The translations under genes and the position numbers were made by a program. The notes beneath the pieces were generated by a model. It was not told where the DNA came from and ran no database searches. It saw only the letters and a program-made list of their open reading frames with translations. Of a stretch of DNA of 64,000 bases, positions 44,447-52,664 are shown in pieces (position 1 is the stretch's first letter; each line of letters begins with the position of its first letter). The DNA is from Clostridiales bacterium 1_7_47FAA (GTDB lineage Bacteria; Bacillota; Clostridia; Lachnospirales; Lachnospiraceae), in NCBI GenBank assembly GCA_000155435.1, contig DS990260.1:2505693-2569692 (forward strand), written 5' to 3'.

Positions 44447-45727
44447 TTACTGCGCTGCCGTAGTCTCTGCCACTGTGGTCTCTGCCGCTTCCGTCTCAGC
44501 TGCTGTGGTTTCTTCTGCCATGGTCTCTCCTGCCCCGTCTTCCGCTGCCGTGGTTTCCGCTGCCATGGTTTCTCCTGCCCCGTCTTCCGCTGCCGTGGTT
44601 TCTGCTACCTCGGTTTCCGCTGCCGTGGTCTCTTCCGCCTCAGTCTCATTTGCCGTGGTTTCTTCCGCCTCGTTCCCTGCCGCAGCCGTCTCCCCAGCAC
44701 CCGTCTGTGCAACATTGGAAGCATTATCAGCCATGAACTTCATGACCTTATAATTCAGCGCCATCTCATCAAATGTCTCCTGGCCATAATAACTTACCGC
44801 AGCATCCACGGTCTGTCCGTTGGATTCTGCAAATGCCTCACGGTCAGCATCCTCCAGCACAAGTCCCTCACGCTCTGCAATCGTGTTGATGACCAGCTGG
44901 TTCTTCACATCATCCTTCACACTGGCATAGATTGCTTCCTGAAGTCCAGGCACGTCCATACCGTTGGCCTGGGCCATACCTGCCAGGCTGCTCCCATACA
45001 TCTTAGCCTGCTGCTCGTACTGTTTAAGTCTTGTATTGTAACGCTTGGAAACTGCATTCTTATTAAGCTTGAATGTGGAATCCGCTACTACCTGCTGGAG
45101 TACGGATGTCTGTACCTGACGGTCTGCCGCCTGCTTCTTCTGTTTTAACAGATCGGCCCGGATACTTTCCTTATACTCATCCACGGTCTTGTAGTCTGAA
45201 ACCCCCTGGACAAATTCATCGTCCAGGACAGCGTCTGTTTTCTCCTTCACCGCATTCACGGTAACAGTGAATACAACAGGCTGGCCTGCAAGGGATTTTT
45301 CCTGATAGGTCTCTGGGAATGTCAGGTTCAGTTCCTTCTTATCGCCCTTCTTAGCCCCAATCAGGCCATCCTCAAATCCTTCAATAAAGCTGCCGGAACC
45401 AAGTGTAAGGTCAAAGCCCTCAGCGGATCCGCCCTCAAACTCCACACCGTCCTTTGTTCCCACATAATCGATGTTCACCACATCGCCCTCTGCTGCCGGG
45501 CGGTCAACCTCGGTTTCCTTGGGATTCTGGCTTAATACCTGATTAATCCTGGAATCCACCTCTGCGTCCGTGACCAATACCTCCGGCATGTTTACCTTAA
45601 CGCCTTTGTATTCGCCCAGTTCCACGGTACCCAGGTTTTCCTTTCCCCCCTCAGTACTGCCTGAACATCCTGTCAGCAGTGACAGGGCTGTCATGGTGCA
45701 TAAACATATCAATGCTAATTTTTTCAT
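44447..45727 (-). CDS. Trigger-factor/FKBP-like lipoprotein with acidic Thr/Ala tail
   Basis: 426 residues. The lipobox LLTGCSGS shows export and lipid anchoring. The middle is the trigger-factor PPIase domain (GDVVNIDYVGTKDGVEF, GSFIEGFEDGLIGAKKGDKK) followed by helical trigger-factor C-domain-like sequence, but the ribosome-binding domain is missing. The last 75 residues are repeats of EETTAAETE and EDGAGETMA. A foldase outside the membrane, similar in idea to PrsA, is likely. Start 45727 is set by the signal peptide; an alternative Met lies nine codons upstream. Confidence 0.85.
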   Translation of the reverse strand: MKKLALICLCTMTALSLLTGCSGSTEGGKENLGTVELGEYKGVKVNMPEVLVTDAEVDSRINQVLSQNPKETEVDRPAAEGDVVNIDYVGTKDGVEFEGGSAEGFDLTLGSGSFIEGFEDGLIGAKKGDKKELNLTFPETYQEKSLAGQPVVFTVTVNAVKEKTDAVLDDEFVQGVSDYKTVDEYKESIRADLLKQKKQAADRQVQTSVLQQVVADSTFKLNKNAVSKRYNTRLKQYEQQAKMYGSSLAGMAQANGMDVPGLQEAIYASVKDDVKNQLVINTIAEREGLVLEDADREAFAESNGQTVDAAVSYYGQETFDEMALNYKVMKFMADNASNVAQTGAGETAAAGNEAEETTANETEAEETTAAETEVAETTAAEDGAGETMAAETTAAEDGAGETMAEETTAAETEAAETTVAETTAAQ

Positions 45728-45934
45728 CTTACATATCCCTTTTCTTTTACTCATTTCACACATCCCCGGGCGGGAATGAATTTTCAAACATGCCCTCGTC
45801 CTCCCTCCCCTGATCTGTCATGGGGATTCCCGGGGATTCCTTTCGGAGCGTGCGCTGTACATAGTTATACCATACCTGTCCATGAAAAAAAAGTGTTTCC
45901 ATCAATTTCATGAAAATTTAAGAGGGCCTTCCTT

Positions 45935-47329
45935 TTATTTATAAAATGCCTTAAATGCCTTGTAGGTGTTATACACATCCAGCTTGGAAGACAGTTCGAA
46001 GGGGGAGTGCATGGACAGGATGGGTACGCCCAGATCCACGGTATCCACATTCATGTGGGCAACCAGCTTGGCGATGGTCCCGCCTCCTCCTGCATCCACC
46101 GCGCCCAGCTCCCCTGCCTGCCAGTACACGCCCTCTTCTTCCATGATGCCGATGACTTTTGCCATGGTTTCAGCGCTGGCATCATTGGAACCGGACTTGC
46201 CCCTTGCCCCCGTGTACTTGGTCAGGACACAGCCCTTGTTGATGTAGCTGGAATTACGTCCCTCATATACATCGGGAAATGTCGGGTCGTAGGCCGCATT
46301 CACATCAGAGGACAGGCACAGGGAATTCCTGAGCACATCCCGCACCGGCACGCCGGCCTGCCCTGCAAGGTCTTCTATGTAGTGAAGCACGTAATCCGAA
46401 TTCAGACCGGTATTGCCGTCAGAACCAGTCTCCTCCTTATCAGTCAGGATGGTCACCGTGGTATGGGCCGGCTTCTTTGCATCCATCTCGGCCGTAAGAG
46501 CGGTGTAGGCACACACCCGGTCATCCTGTCCGTAAGCTCCTATCATGCTGGCATCCAGGCCCACATCCCTGGCCTTTACCGCAGGCACCAGCTCCAGCTC
46601 TGCCCGGAAGAAGTCCTTTTCCGTAATCTTATAGCGCTCATTGAGCAGGGACAGTGCCATCAGCTTGACCGGTTCCTTTATGTCCTCCTCCTGATAAGGA
46701 AGGGAACCAATGACAATATTCAGTTCCTCCCCCTTCAGTCCGTCCTTTAAGGGGCGCTCGTTCTGTTTGGCTGAAAGATGGGGAAGCAGGTCTGTCACGC
46801 AGAACACCGGGTCTGTCTCATCCTCACCGATACAGATGTCCACGGTTTCCCCATTTTTCTTAACCACCACCCCGTGGATGGCAAGCGGTATGGTTCCCCA
46901 CTGGTATTTGCGTATCCCGCCGTAATAATGGGTCTTAAAAAATGCAATCTCATCCTTCTCATACAGGGGATTGGGCTTTAAATCCAGCCTTGGCGAGTCA
47001 ATATGCGCCCCGTTTATCCTGACTCCCTCTGTAAGGGGCTTCTTACCAAAGGTGGTTGCTATCAGCGCCTTTCCCCTGTTAACATAATACACCTTATCCC
47101 CTGGTTCATAAGAAGCATTCCTGTCAAAGGGCCTGTAGCCTGCCTTCTTAAGCATTTTCACGGCTGCCTTCACGCATTCCCGCTCCGTCTTGCCTGCATT
47201 TAAAAATTCCTTGTAACCCTCGCAGTATTTGGACGCCTTTTCTATCTGCTCCGGCGAATCCTTTCCAATGTGAGGGAAGGTCCATGTAAGCTGTTCCTGT
47301 AATTCCTGTGCTTTTGTCTTTTTTGACAT
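45935..47329 (-). CDS. M18-family aminopeptidase
   Basis: 464 residues, cytoplasmic dizinc peptidase removing N-terminal residues. Seen are the zinc/active-site segments GAHIDSPRLDLKP, DKEETGSDGNTG with the catalytic Glu pair, and the C-terminal LSMHSPFELSSKLDVYNTYK with the last zinc histidine. The length fits the bacterial M18 group. AAAACAGGATATGTCAA marks the start region. The LRR protein gene follows upstream on the same strand with an 18-bp gap and may form an operon with it. Confidence 0.93.
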   Translation of the reverse strand: MSKKTKAQELQEQLTWTFPHIGKDSPEQIEKASKYCEGYKEFLNAGKTERECVKAAVKMLKKAGYRPFDRNASYEPGDKVYYVNRGKALIATTFGKKPLTEGVRINGAHIDSPRLDLKPNPLYEKDEIAFFKTHYYGGIRKYQWGTIPLAIHGVVVKKNGETVDICIGEDETDPVFCVTDLLPHLSAKQNERPLKDGLKGEELNIVIGSLPYQEEDIKEPVKLMALSLLNERYKITEKDFFRAELELVPAVKARDVGLDASMIGAYGQDDRVCAYTALTAEMDAKKPAHTTVTILTDKEETGSDGNTGLNSDYVLHYIEDLAGQAGVPVRDVLRNSLCLSSDVNAAYDPTFPDVYEGRNSSYINKGCVLTKYTGARGKSGSNDASAETMAKVIGIMEEEGVYWQAGELGAVDAGGGGTIAKLVAHMNVDTVDLGVPILSMHSPFELSSKLDVYNTYKAFKAFYK

Positions 47330-47347
47330 ATCCTGTTTTATCCTCCT

Positions 47348-48289
47348 TTATAATTCAAATGTCCTGGCCTTTAGAGGCACAGCACCGAATCTTTCGTGTT
47401 TTATATCCATCAGGAGGGCTGCATCCGCCGCATTCCCTCCGCGTGAAGCCGCATCCAGCATCTGCCCCAGCCCATCCCTGCCCACAGGCTCAGAGCGGGC
47501 CATCCAGCCCAGTATATCCCGTTCCCCCCGCTTAAGGATTCCTTCCGCGGCATCCCCTGCATGGGCAGCAACATAATCCCAATACGCCTGTGCCGCCTCC
47601 TCCTTAAGCCCCCAGGGCCAATACAGGCGGTACAGGGCCAGGCGCGTTACAAGTTCCGGCTTCTCCTGCACGGTCACATAGGGAAAAAGCCGGTCATACT
47701 CCCCCACATCAAACCTGGTCCCGTCAAAACAGTAACGGTACATATGGCCGCAACCATGCATTTCCCTCATAATGATCCTGGCCGGGGTATTCTCCACCGA
47801 CTCTTCAAAATACTCTGGGAACACCAGTCTGGCAAGAAGCGCCCCGTCCTCCCCCCTGTAATCCACATCCAGGGTCTGGCGAAGCTCCGAAAGAATCTCC
47901 CTGAAGCAGGACTTCCCTTCCTCCCTCACACAGATATCCAGGCGTTCAATACCGGTACACCCGGTAAACACACCCGCCCCCCAATCCTCCACGGTACTAC
48001 GGCAGGAAATCTTCCTCAACCCAAAACAGTTATAAAAAGCATAGGCACCAATCCGTTTTGTATATCTGGGCAACACCAGCTCCTTAACCTGGCTGCCGCA
48101 AAGTTCCGGCTCGCCCACATATTCATGCGGAGGCACCTCGCGCCCTCTGACCGTCTCCGAAAAAAGATACCTCTCAAGCCCCGTCACAGGCTTTCCGTCA
48201 TAACTGTCCGGAATCTGTACAATTCCGTCTAAACCATAACAACGCCGGACAGATATTCCATCCAGCGTTTCATCATATAATAACTTCAT
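47348..48289 (-). CDS. Leucine-rich-repeat (BspA-like) protein, cytoplasmic
   Basis: 313 residues. The first part has BspA-type LRR units: IPDSYDGKPVTGLERYLFS, LVLPRYTKRIGAYAFYNC and ISCRSTVEDWGAGVFTGC. The C-terminal 150 residues are helical and unassigned. No signal peptide, unlike most BspA proteins, so it probably acts inside. Located just upstream of the aminopeptidase gene. Function unknown. Confidence 0.78.
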   Translation of the reverse strand: MKLLYDETLDGISVRRCYGLDGIVQIPDSYDGKPVTGLERYLFSETVRGREVPPHEYVGEPELCGSQVKELVLPRYTKRIGAYAFYNCFGLRKISCRSTVEDWGAGVFTGCTGIERLDICVREEGKSCFREILSELRQTLDVDYRGEDGALLARLVFPEYFEESVENTPARIIMREMHGCGHMYRYCFDGTRFDVGEYDRLFPYVTVQEKPELVTRLALYRLYWPWGLKEEAAQAYWDYVAAHAGDAAEGILKRGERDILGWMARSEPVGRDGLGQMLDAASRGGNAADAALLMDIKHERFGAVPLKARTFEL

Positions 48290-48479
48290 GGTATCAGTTT
48301 AACCACTTTACATATTTTTTTCAAGAACATTTTAAGATCTGCTGTAAAAAGGAAAATGAATCATTACAAACATAGTGACCGAACGCACAAAATATGCTAA
48401 AATAAAACCAGTACCAGGGGAGGGGAGCTTACCCTCTCCCCAAACCACAAAACATCCACATATCACGGGGGAAATGCAT

Positions 48480-48947
48480 ATGAGACACATCAGCAAAAAA
48501 ATCATCGCAATGAGCATGGGAATCATGATGGCCGGAAGCGCCATCTGCCACGTCAGTGTCCAGACATCCATTGTAGCCGAAGCCCATTCCGGAAGGACCG
48601 ATGCCAACGGCGGACACAAGGACAACAAAAACAAAAGCGGCCTGGGATCCTATCACTACCACTGCGGCGGACATCCCGCCCACCTGCACCCAAACGGAGT
48701 ATGCCCCTACGCCTCCACTTCATCCGCCAGCACCCAATCCGCCACCTCCGCCCCTGCCTCCGAAGCAGACACCGCCCTTACCAAACAGGTCCAACAGGCC
48801 CTAAACGACAACGGCTACGACTGCGGAACCCCCGACGGCATATCCGGCGAAAAAACCAGGACAGCACTAATACAATTCCAGGAAGACAACAACCTGACCG
48901 CCGACGGACTCATCGGAGAAGAAGTAAAAACCGCCCTTGGAATCTAG
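48480..48947 (+). CDS. Secreted YHYH-domain protein with peptidoglycan-binding module
   Basis: 155 residues. Signal peptide about 1-35 (IIAMSMGIMMAGSAICHVSV). Then a short YHYH domain: HSGRTDANGGHKDNKN and LGSYHYHCGGHPAHLHPNG, rich in His and possibly metal-binding. After a Ser/Thr/Ala linker comes a PG_binding_1 module (VQQALNDNGYDCGTPDGISG, TADGLIGEEVKTAL). No catalytic domain. CACGGGGGAAATGCAT gives two possible starts, 48474 and 48480. Confidence 0.85.
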   Translation: MRHISKKIIAMSMGIMMAGSAICHVSVQTSIVAEAHSGRTDANGGHKDNKNKSGLGSYHYHCGGHPAHLHPNGVCPYASTSSASTQSATSAPASEADTALTKQVQQALNDNGYDCGTPDGISGEKTRTALIQFQEDNNLTADGLIGEEVKTALGI

Positions 48948-49065
48948 CCCCAAAAATCACCATCCAATAAACCGCCACCCCCTCCCCCACTCACAAACAA
49001 CCCCAAGGCCACCCCATCCTACCATCCCCAGATTCATGATTGAAGGCCTCGTCCCGGAGCGCCCA

Positions 49066-49367
49066 GCAACCTCTCCACAGCCTTAGCAGGAGGCAGGGGC
49101 GGGAGGAAGGCGGGGCTGCGGTTCCTTGTGGAGGGGGGCAGGTCTGCTTACTCAAAAAGAGGCTGGAAGCAGGGCCGAGTGAGGGCCTCCAAGCCCGAAC
49201 GCAGAGTCTCCACGGACGGAAAATCATCAAGATTTTCCGGTAGTTGAGACGGTGCCCTGTTTCCAGCCTCTTTTTGAGTTAGCAGACCAGCCTCCCGGAA
49301 CCAGGAACCGCCGCCCCGCCTTCCTCCCGTCCCTGACTCCGGAGAGACAAACAAAAACAGAGGTTGC
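49066..49367. repeat. 300-bp structured palindromic element, copy 2
   Basis: Same ends as copy 1: GCAACCTCT (49066-49074) and AGAGGTTGC (49359-49367). The 30-bp arm 49096-49125 pairs with 49304-49333 and the 33-bp arm 49143-49175 with 49254-49286. The core has GTCTC (49206-49210)/GAGAC (49246-49250) and CGGAAAATC-ATCAA-GATTTTCCG. Where the sequence differs from copy 1, both sides of a stem change together. It lies between convergent 3' ends, with nothing else seen in 48948-49406. Confidence 0.9.
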
Positions 49368-49406
49368 GTACCCCCCAACCCCTGCCTCCAATCATCAACC
49401 TCCCCA

Positions 49407-50096
49407 TCATTCATCCACAAACCTATACCCCACCCCCACCTCAGTCAATATAAACCTGGGGTTTGCCGTATTATCCTCTATCTTACGCCTGATATTAGCC
49501 ATGAATACCCGCAGGGACTGGTAGTCGTCCGTGGTGTCATATCCCCACACCTCCTGCTGGATATAATGGTGGGTCAGTACCTTGCCGCTGTTGTTTACCA
49601 GCAGTACCATCATCTTGTACTCCAGGGGCGTCAGGTGGATTTCCTGGTCATGGACAAAAATCTTGCGCTTTTCAAAATCCATCCTGAAGTAGTCCAGTTC
49701 AAACTCCTGGTCCTGCCTGCTGACAAAGGAGTTCTTGTGCCGCAGCCCCACACGGATACGGGCCAGAAGCTCTTCTGCGCTGAAGGGTTTGGTCACATAA
49801 TCGTCCGCGCCCTGGTCCAGGGCATTGATTTTTTCCCGCTCCTGCCCCCTGGCAGAGACAACGATGACCGGCGTATTGGACTGCTGCCTTATCTGCTTTA
49901 ACACTTCCATGCCGTCAATATCCGGCAGTCCCAGATCCAGAAGGATTAAGTCCGGATGGTTGGCATAAAAAAGTGAAATACCGGAAAGGCCGTTATCTGC
50001 AAGTATATATGAATACCCCCGGGTCTTAAGGGATATCTTCATAAAATTCTGTATGGTCTTGTCATCCTCAATGACCAGGATTGTGGTTTCATTCAT
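49407..50096 (-). CDS. kdpE: KdpE-type response regulator
   Basis: 229 residues: receiver domain with acidic pocket VIEDDKT, phospho-Asp in LILLDLGLPDIDG, Thr/Ser in VVSARG and Lys in DYVTKPF; then an OmpR-type winged helix ending RFILTEVGVGYRFVDE. Length and the DYQSLRVFMANIRRKIE region match KdpE. It overlaps the kinase gene by 8 bp. It should activate potassium-uptake promoters in this locus. Confidence 0.93.
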   Translation of the reverse strand: MNETTILVIEDDKTIQNFMKISLKTRGYSYILADNGLSGISLFYANHPDLILLDLGLPDIDGMEVLKQIRQQSNTPVIVVSARGQEREKINALDQGADDYVTKPFSAEELLARIRVGLRHKNSFVSRQDQEFELDYFRMDFEKRKIFVHDQEIHLTPLEYKMMVLLVNNSGKVLTHHYIQQEVWGYDTTDDYQSLRVFMANIRRKIEDNTANPRFILTEVGVGYRFVDE

Positions 50097-51570
50097 GCTT
50101 TTTGTCCTCCAATGGCATCCTTATTTCAAACACAGCGCCGCCCTGGCTGCCGTTATAAGCTGTTATGGTCCCTCCCTGGGCCTCTACAATGGCTTTGCAG
50201 ATGGTAAGCCCAAGACCTACCCCTCTCTGTTTATCCCCCTTTTCATAGGCCGTGGTAAAGAAGTTGTCAAATATCTTATCAATCTTTTCCTGGGACAGGC
50301 CCACCCCGTTATCCGACACAGTGAACACAAGGACATCCCCCTCCTTCACAACCTTAAGCGTAACCGTCGTGCTGTTTCCGGAATGCCGGAACGCATTGTC
50401 GAGAAGGTTGACCAGCACCTGTATGAAAAGGCGGCCATCCACCGGAAACAGGATGATATCCTCCGGCGTATGGGTCCTTAAGGTATGGTTTCCTATCCGC
50501 TTGGACACCAGCCGGACCGCAGATGAGACAATATCATCCAGAACTTCCTTTTTCTTATTGATATCCAGACGCCCTTCCTGGATCCGCGTCATGTTAAGTA
50601 GGTTTTCAACCATGGAGCTGAGCCACTCCGAATCCGTACAGATATCCTTTAACATACTCTTAATCGTGGCATCGTCCATGATTCCCAGATTGTCATAAAG
50701 GAAACCCGCGCTTCCGCTGATTCCGGTCAGCGGGGTCCTTAAATCATGGGAAATGCTCCGAAGCAGCGTGCTTTTAAGCCGCTCCCGCTCCACCTGCACC
50801 CGGTTGTCCTCCTTTTCCCGGCTCAGCTGCTCCCGCTCAATCACAAGGGTAATCTGGGAAATAACCGTGTCCACATATATCTTTTCTTCCTGGTTCAGCG
50901 TCCATCCGGCGCAGTCAAAGATGATGACCCCATATGTTTTTTCCCTGTTCCGGATAGGGACGTACAGACCATTGTCATCCGGGAACTGGCATTCCCCATG
51001 TCCGCAGGGAATGGACTGGCGGTAGCACCACTCTGCCATGGAATTGGAGAATACCGTGTTCTCATCCTCCTTCAGAAGGACGGTCACATGCTTTCCAATC
51101 AGCCCTGTCAGGCTGGCCTCGCTGTACTCCTTAATCTGCTGGTACCCGGACAGGTTCAGGAAACCGCTTCCGATTTCGTTGAGCTTGGCTGTTATCTCCG
51201 TCTTCTTGTTGGCTATCTGCATCTGCTTCTGAAGCTTCAGCACCAGGGTGGCCACCGTGGCAGCCACTGCAACGAATATGACGGATGATATCACATAGTT
51301 AAGGTCATCCATGTGGAAGGTCAGCTTGGGTTCCGTAAACAGGTAGTTAAAGGTAAATGTGAATACAAAAGCCGCACAGAACGCCCATGCCAGGCTTCCC
51401 GTTGCAAGTATGCTGATTAGGACACCTACCAGGTAAACCAGAAGCAGGTTCTCCGCCCTGATACCCCAGCTGTCCAGCACAATGGCCAATATGGTCGAAA
51501 ATACCCATATGACGGTCATCCTCACACATGCCTTTACAAAATCCAGTACAACATCCCAATGGTTAAACAT
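50089..51570 (-). CDS. DUF4118 sensor histidine kinase (KdpD C-terminal half type)
   Basis: 493 residues. Four membrane helices of DUF4118 type (FVFTFTFNYLFTEPKLTFH is the diagnostic piece), a GAF-like region, and an intact kinase core: H-box SISHDLRTPLTG, N-box NLLDNAFRHSG, G1 VSDNGVGL, F-box FFTTAY and G2 RGVGLGLTICKAI. The N-terminal KdpD ATPase and USP domains are absent. It is therefore the kinase half of a Kdp sensor and the clear partner of KdpE. Start 51570 has AAGGATAAATAT; the longer frame overlaps the TrkA gene. Confidence 0.92.
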   Translation of the reverse strand: MFNHWDVVLDFVKACVRMTVIWVFSTILAIVLDSWGIRAENLLLVYLVGVLISILATGSLAWAFCAAFVFTFTFNYLFTEPKLTFHMDDLNYVISSVIFVAVAATVATLVLKLQKQMQIANKKTEITAKLNEIGSGFLNLSGYQQIKEYSEASLTGLIGKHVTVLLKEDENTVFSNSMAEWCYRQSIPCGHGECQFPDDNGLYVPIRNREKTYGVIIFDCAGWTLNQEEKIYVDTVISQITLVIEREQLSREKEDNRVQVERERLKSTLLRSISHDLRTPLTGISGSAGFLYDNLGIMDDATIKSMLKDICTDSEWLSSMVENLLNMTRIQEGRLDINKKKEVLDDIVSSAVRLVSKRIGNHTLRTHTPEDIILFPVDGRLFIQVLVNLLDNAFRHSGNSTTVTLKVVKEGDVLVFTVSDNGVGLSQEKIDKIFDNFFTTAYEKGDKQRGVGLGLTICKAIVEAQGGTITAYNGSQGGAVFEIRMPLEDKKHE

Positions 51571-51605
51571 ATATTTATCCTTCACTATTCTTTTACTCTG
51601 GTATA

Positions 51606-51992
51606 TTACCCAATCATATCCGCAATCATTACAGGGATATTTATCACCAGATCCATCCCCAGCTGCCCGAAAACCTCCACATTCCTTGGATTCTTCACAA
51701 CACATACCGCTTTCTTAATCCCAAAAACCTTCTTGCACATCTGGCATATCTCAAAATTATCCGTATCCTCCTGCCCTATGGCCGCAACCATGTCAAAGTC
51801 CTTTAAACCGGCATCCGCCAGGACGTCTTCCTGGCAGGGGTTGCCCAGGATTGCCTTGACATCATAAGAAGCACACATGCGCTCACAGAATTCCTTATCC
51901 TTATCAATCACTGTCACCTTATGGTTCCTGGCTGCCAGCAGGCCAATAAGGATATCCGCGTAATCACTGCCGCCTGTCACCGCTATCTTCAT
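51606..51992 (-). CDS. TrkA-N (RCK) domain protein with atypical nucleotide loop
   Basis: 128 residues, a single TrkA_N/RCK Rossmann domain without the RCK_C domain. The dinucleotide loop reads IAVTGGSDYADILIG, so the third Gly of GxGxxG is replaced by Ala. The acidic end of beta-2 is VTVIDKD. It overlaps the upstream RCK gene by 4 bp (ATGA). Likely a regulatory partner of TrkH or of the kinase encoded downstream. Confidence 0.88.
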   Translation of the reverse strand: MKIAVTGGSDYADILIGLLAARNHKVTVIDKDKEFCERMCASYDVKAILGNPCQEDVLADAGLKDFDMVAAIGQEDTDNFEICQMCKKVFGIKKAVCVVKNPRNVEVFGQLGMDLVINIPVMIADMIG

Positions 51993-52426
51993 ACCGCCAC
52001 CTCCTGGCACACAGACTCTGCCAGATGCAGGTAATCATCCACTGACAGGTTATAGACACAGATTGGCTTAATGGGCGTATCCCTTATGAGCCGGCTCCTG
52101 CTGGTGTCATCCAGACGCGCGTATACCTGGTTCACCTGGAAAATGCGGCTGGCTATCTGTGAAATCAGGAGGTTGGAATTATCATCCGGGGTGGCAGCGA
52201 TGAACATGCCCGCCCGTTCAATCCCGGCTTCTTTTAATACCTTGGGGTCAGTGGGATCCCCTTCCATCTCAGCCCCGCCGAACCCGTCCGGCAGGTAACG
52301 GAAGCTTTCCCTGTCCTTATCTAAGACAACCACCTTGTGACCTTTATTATATAATGTATTGGCCAGCGCTGCGCCGAAGGGGCTGCAGCCAACGATAATA
52401 ATACCTTTTGATTTATGGAATAACAT
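51989..52426 (-). CDS. TrkA-N (RCK) domain protein
   Basis: 145 residues, one RCK domain with loop IIIVGCSPFGAALAN, which keeps the glycine pattern, and VVVLDKD. No RCK_C domain. GGGGGAAATATC precedes ATG. It starts a second transcription unit of the locus, behind the palindromic control region at 52505-52548, and is translationally coupled to the next RCK gene. Confidence 0.9.
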   Translation of the reverse strand: MLFHKSKGIIIVGCSPFGAALANTLYNKGHKVVVLDKDRESFRYLPDGFGGAEMEGDPTDPKVLKEAGIERAGMFIAATPDDNSNLLISQIASRIFQVNQVYARLDDTSRSRLIRDTPIKPICVYNLSVDDYLHLAESVCQEVAV

Positions 52427-52504
52427 GATATTTCCCCCTTTCTACTATATGTTCCCACTTTTATTGTAAAAGAAAACCATATAAAGAAACTAGGGATAAT
52501 GTAC

Positions 52505-52548
52505 AAACAGGGTATAAAGATTCTATAAAGATATCTTTATCCCTGTTT
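52505..52548 (-). promoter_or_regulatory. Palindromic TCTTTATA-box region, candidate KdpE operator
   Basis: Outer arms AAACAGGG/CCCTGTTT enclose a perfect 16-bp palindrome ATAAAGATATCTTTAT (52525-52540) and two direct TATAAAGAT boxes (52513, 52524) 11 bp apart, one helical turn. Downstream a weak promoter (TTGTAC, 17 bp, TATATG) leads to the RCK gene at 52426. The same boxes occur at 56813-56841. The outer stem could also act as a terminator for the kinase-like gene upstream. Confidence 0.55.
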
Positions 52549-52664
52549 CCTGATTACAATCATATCCTTAATCCATGCCTGTGTCAAACAAAAATTACAT
52601 CACGGGCAAACCCGCAGAATCATATAAAAATCACACCGCGGGCACATACTGCCGCGGACAGCCG

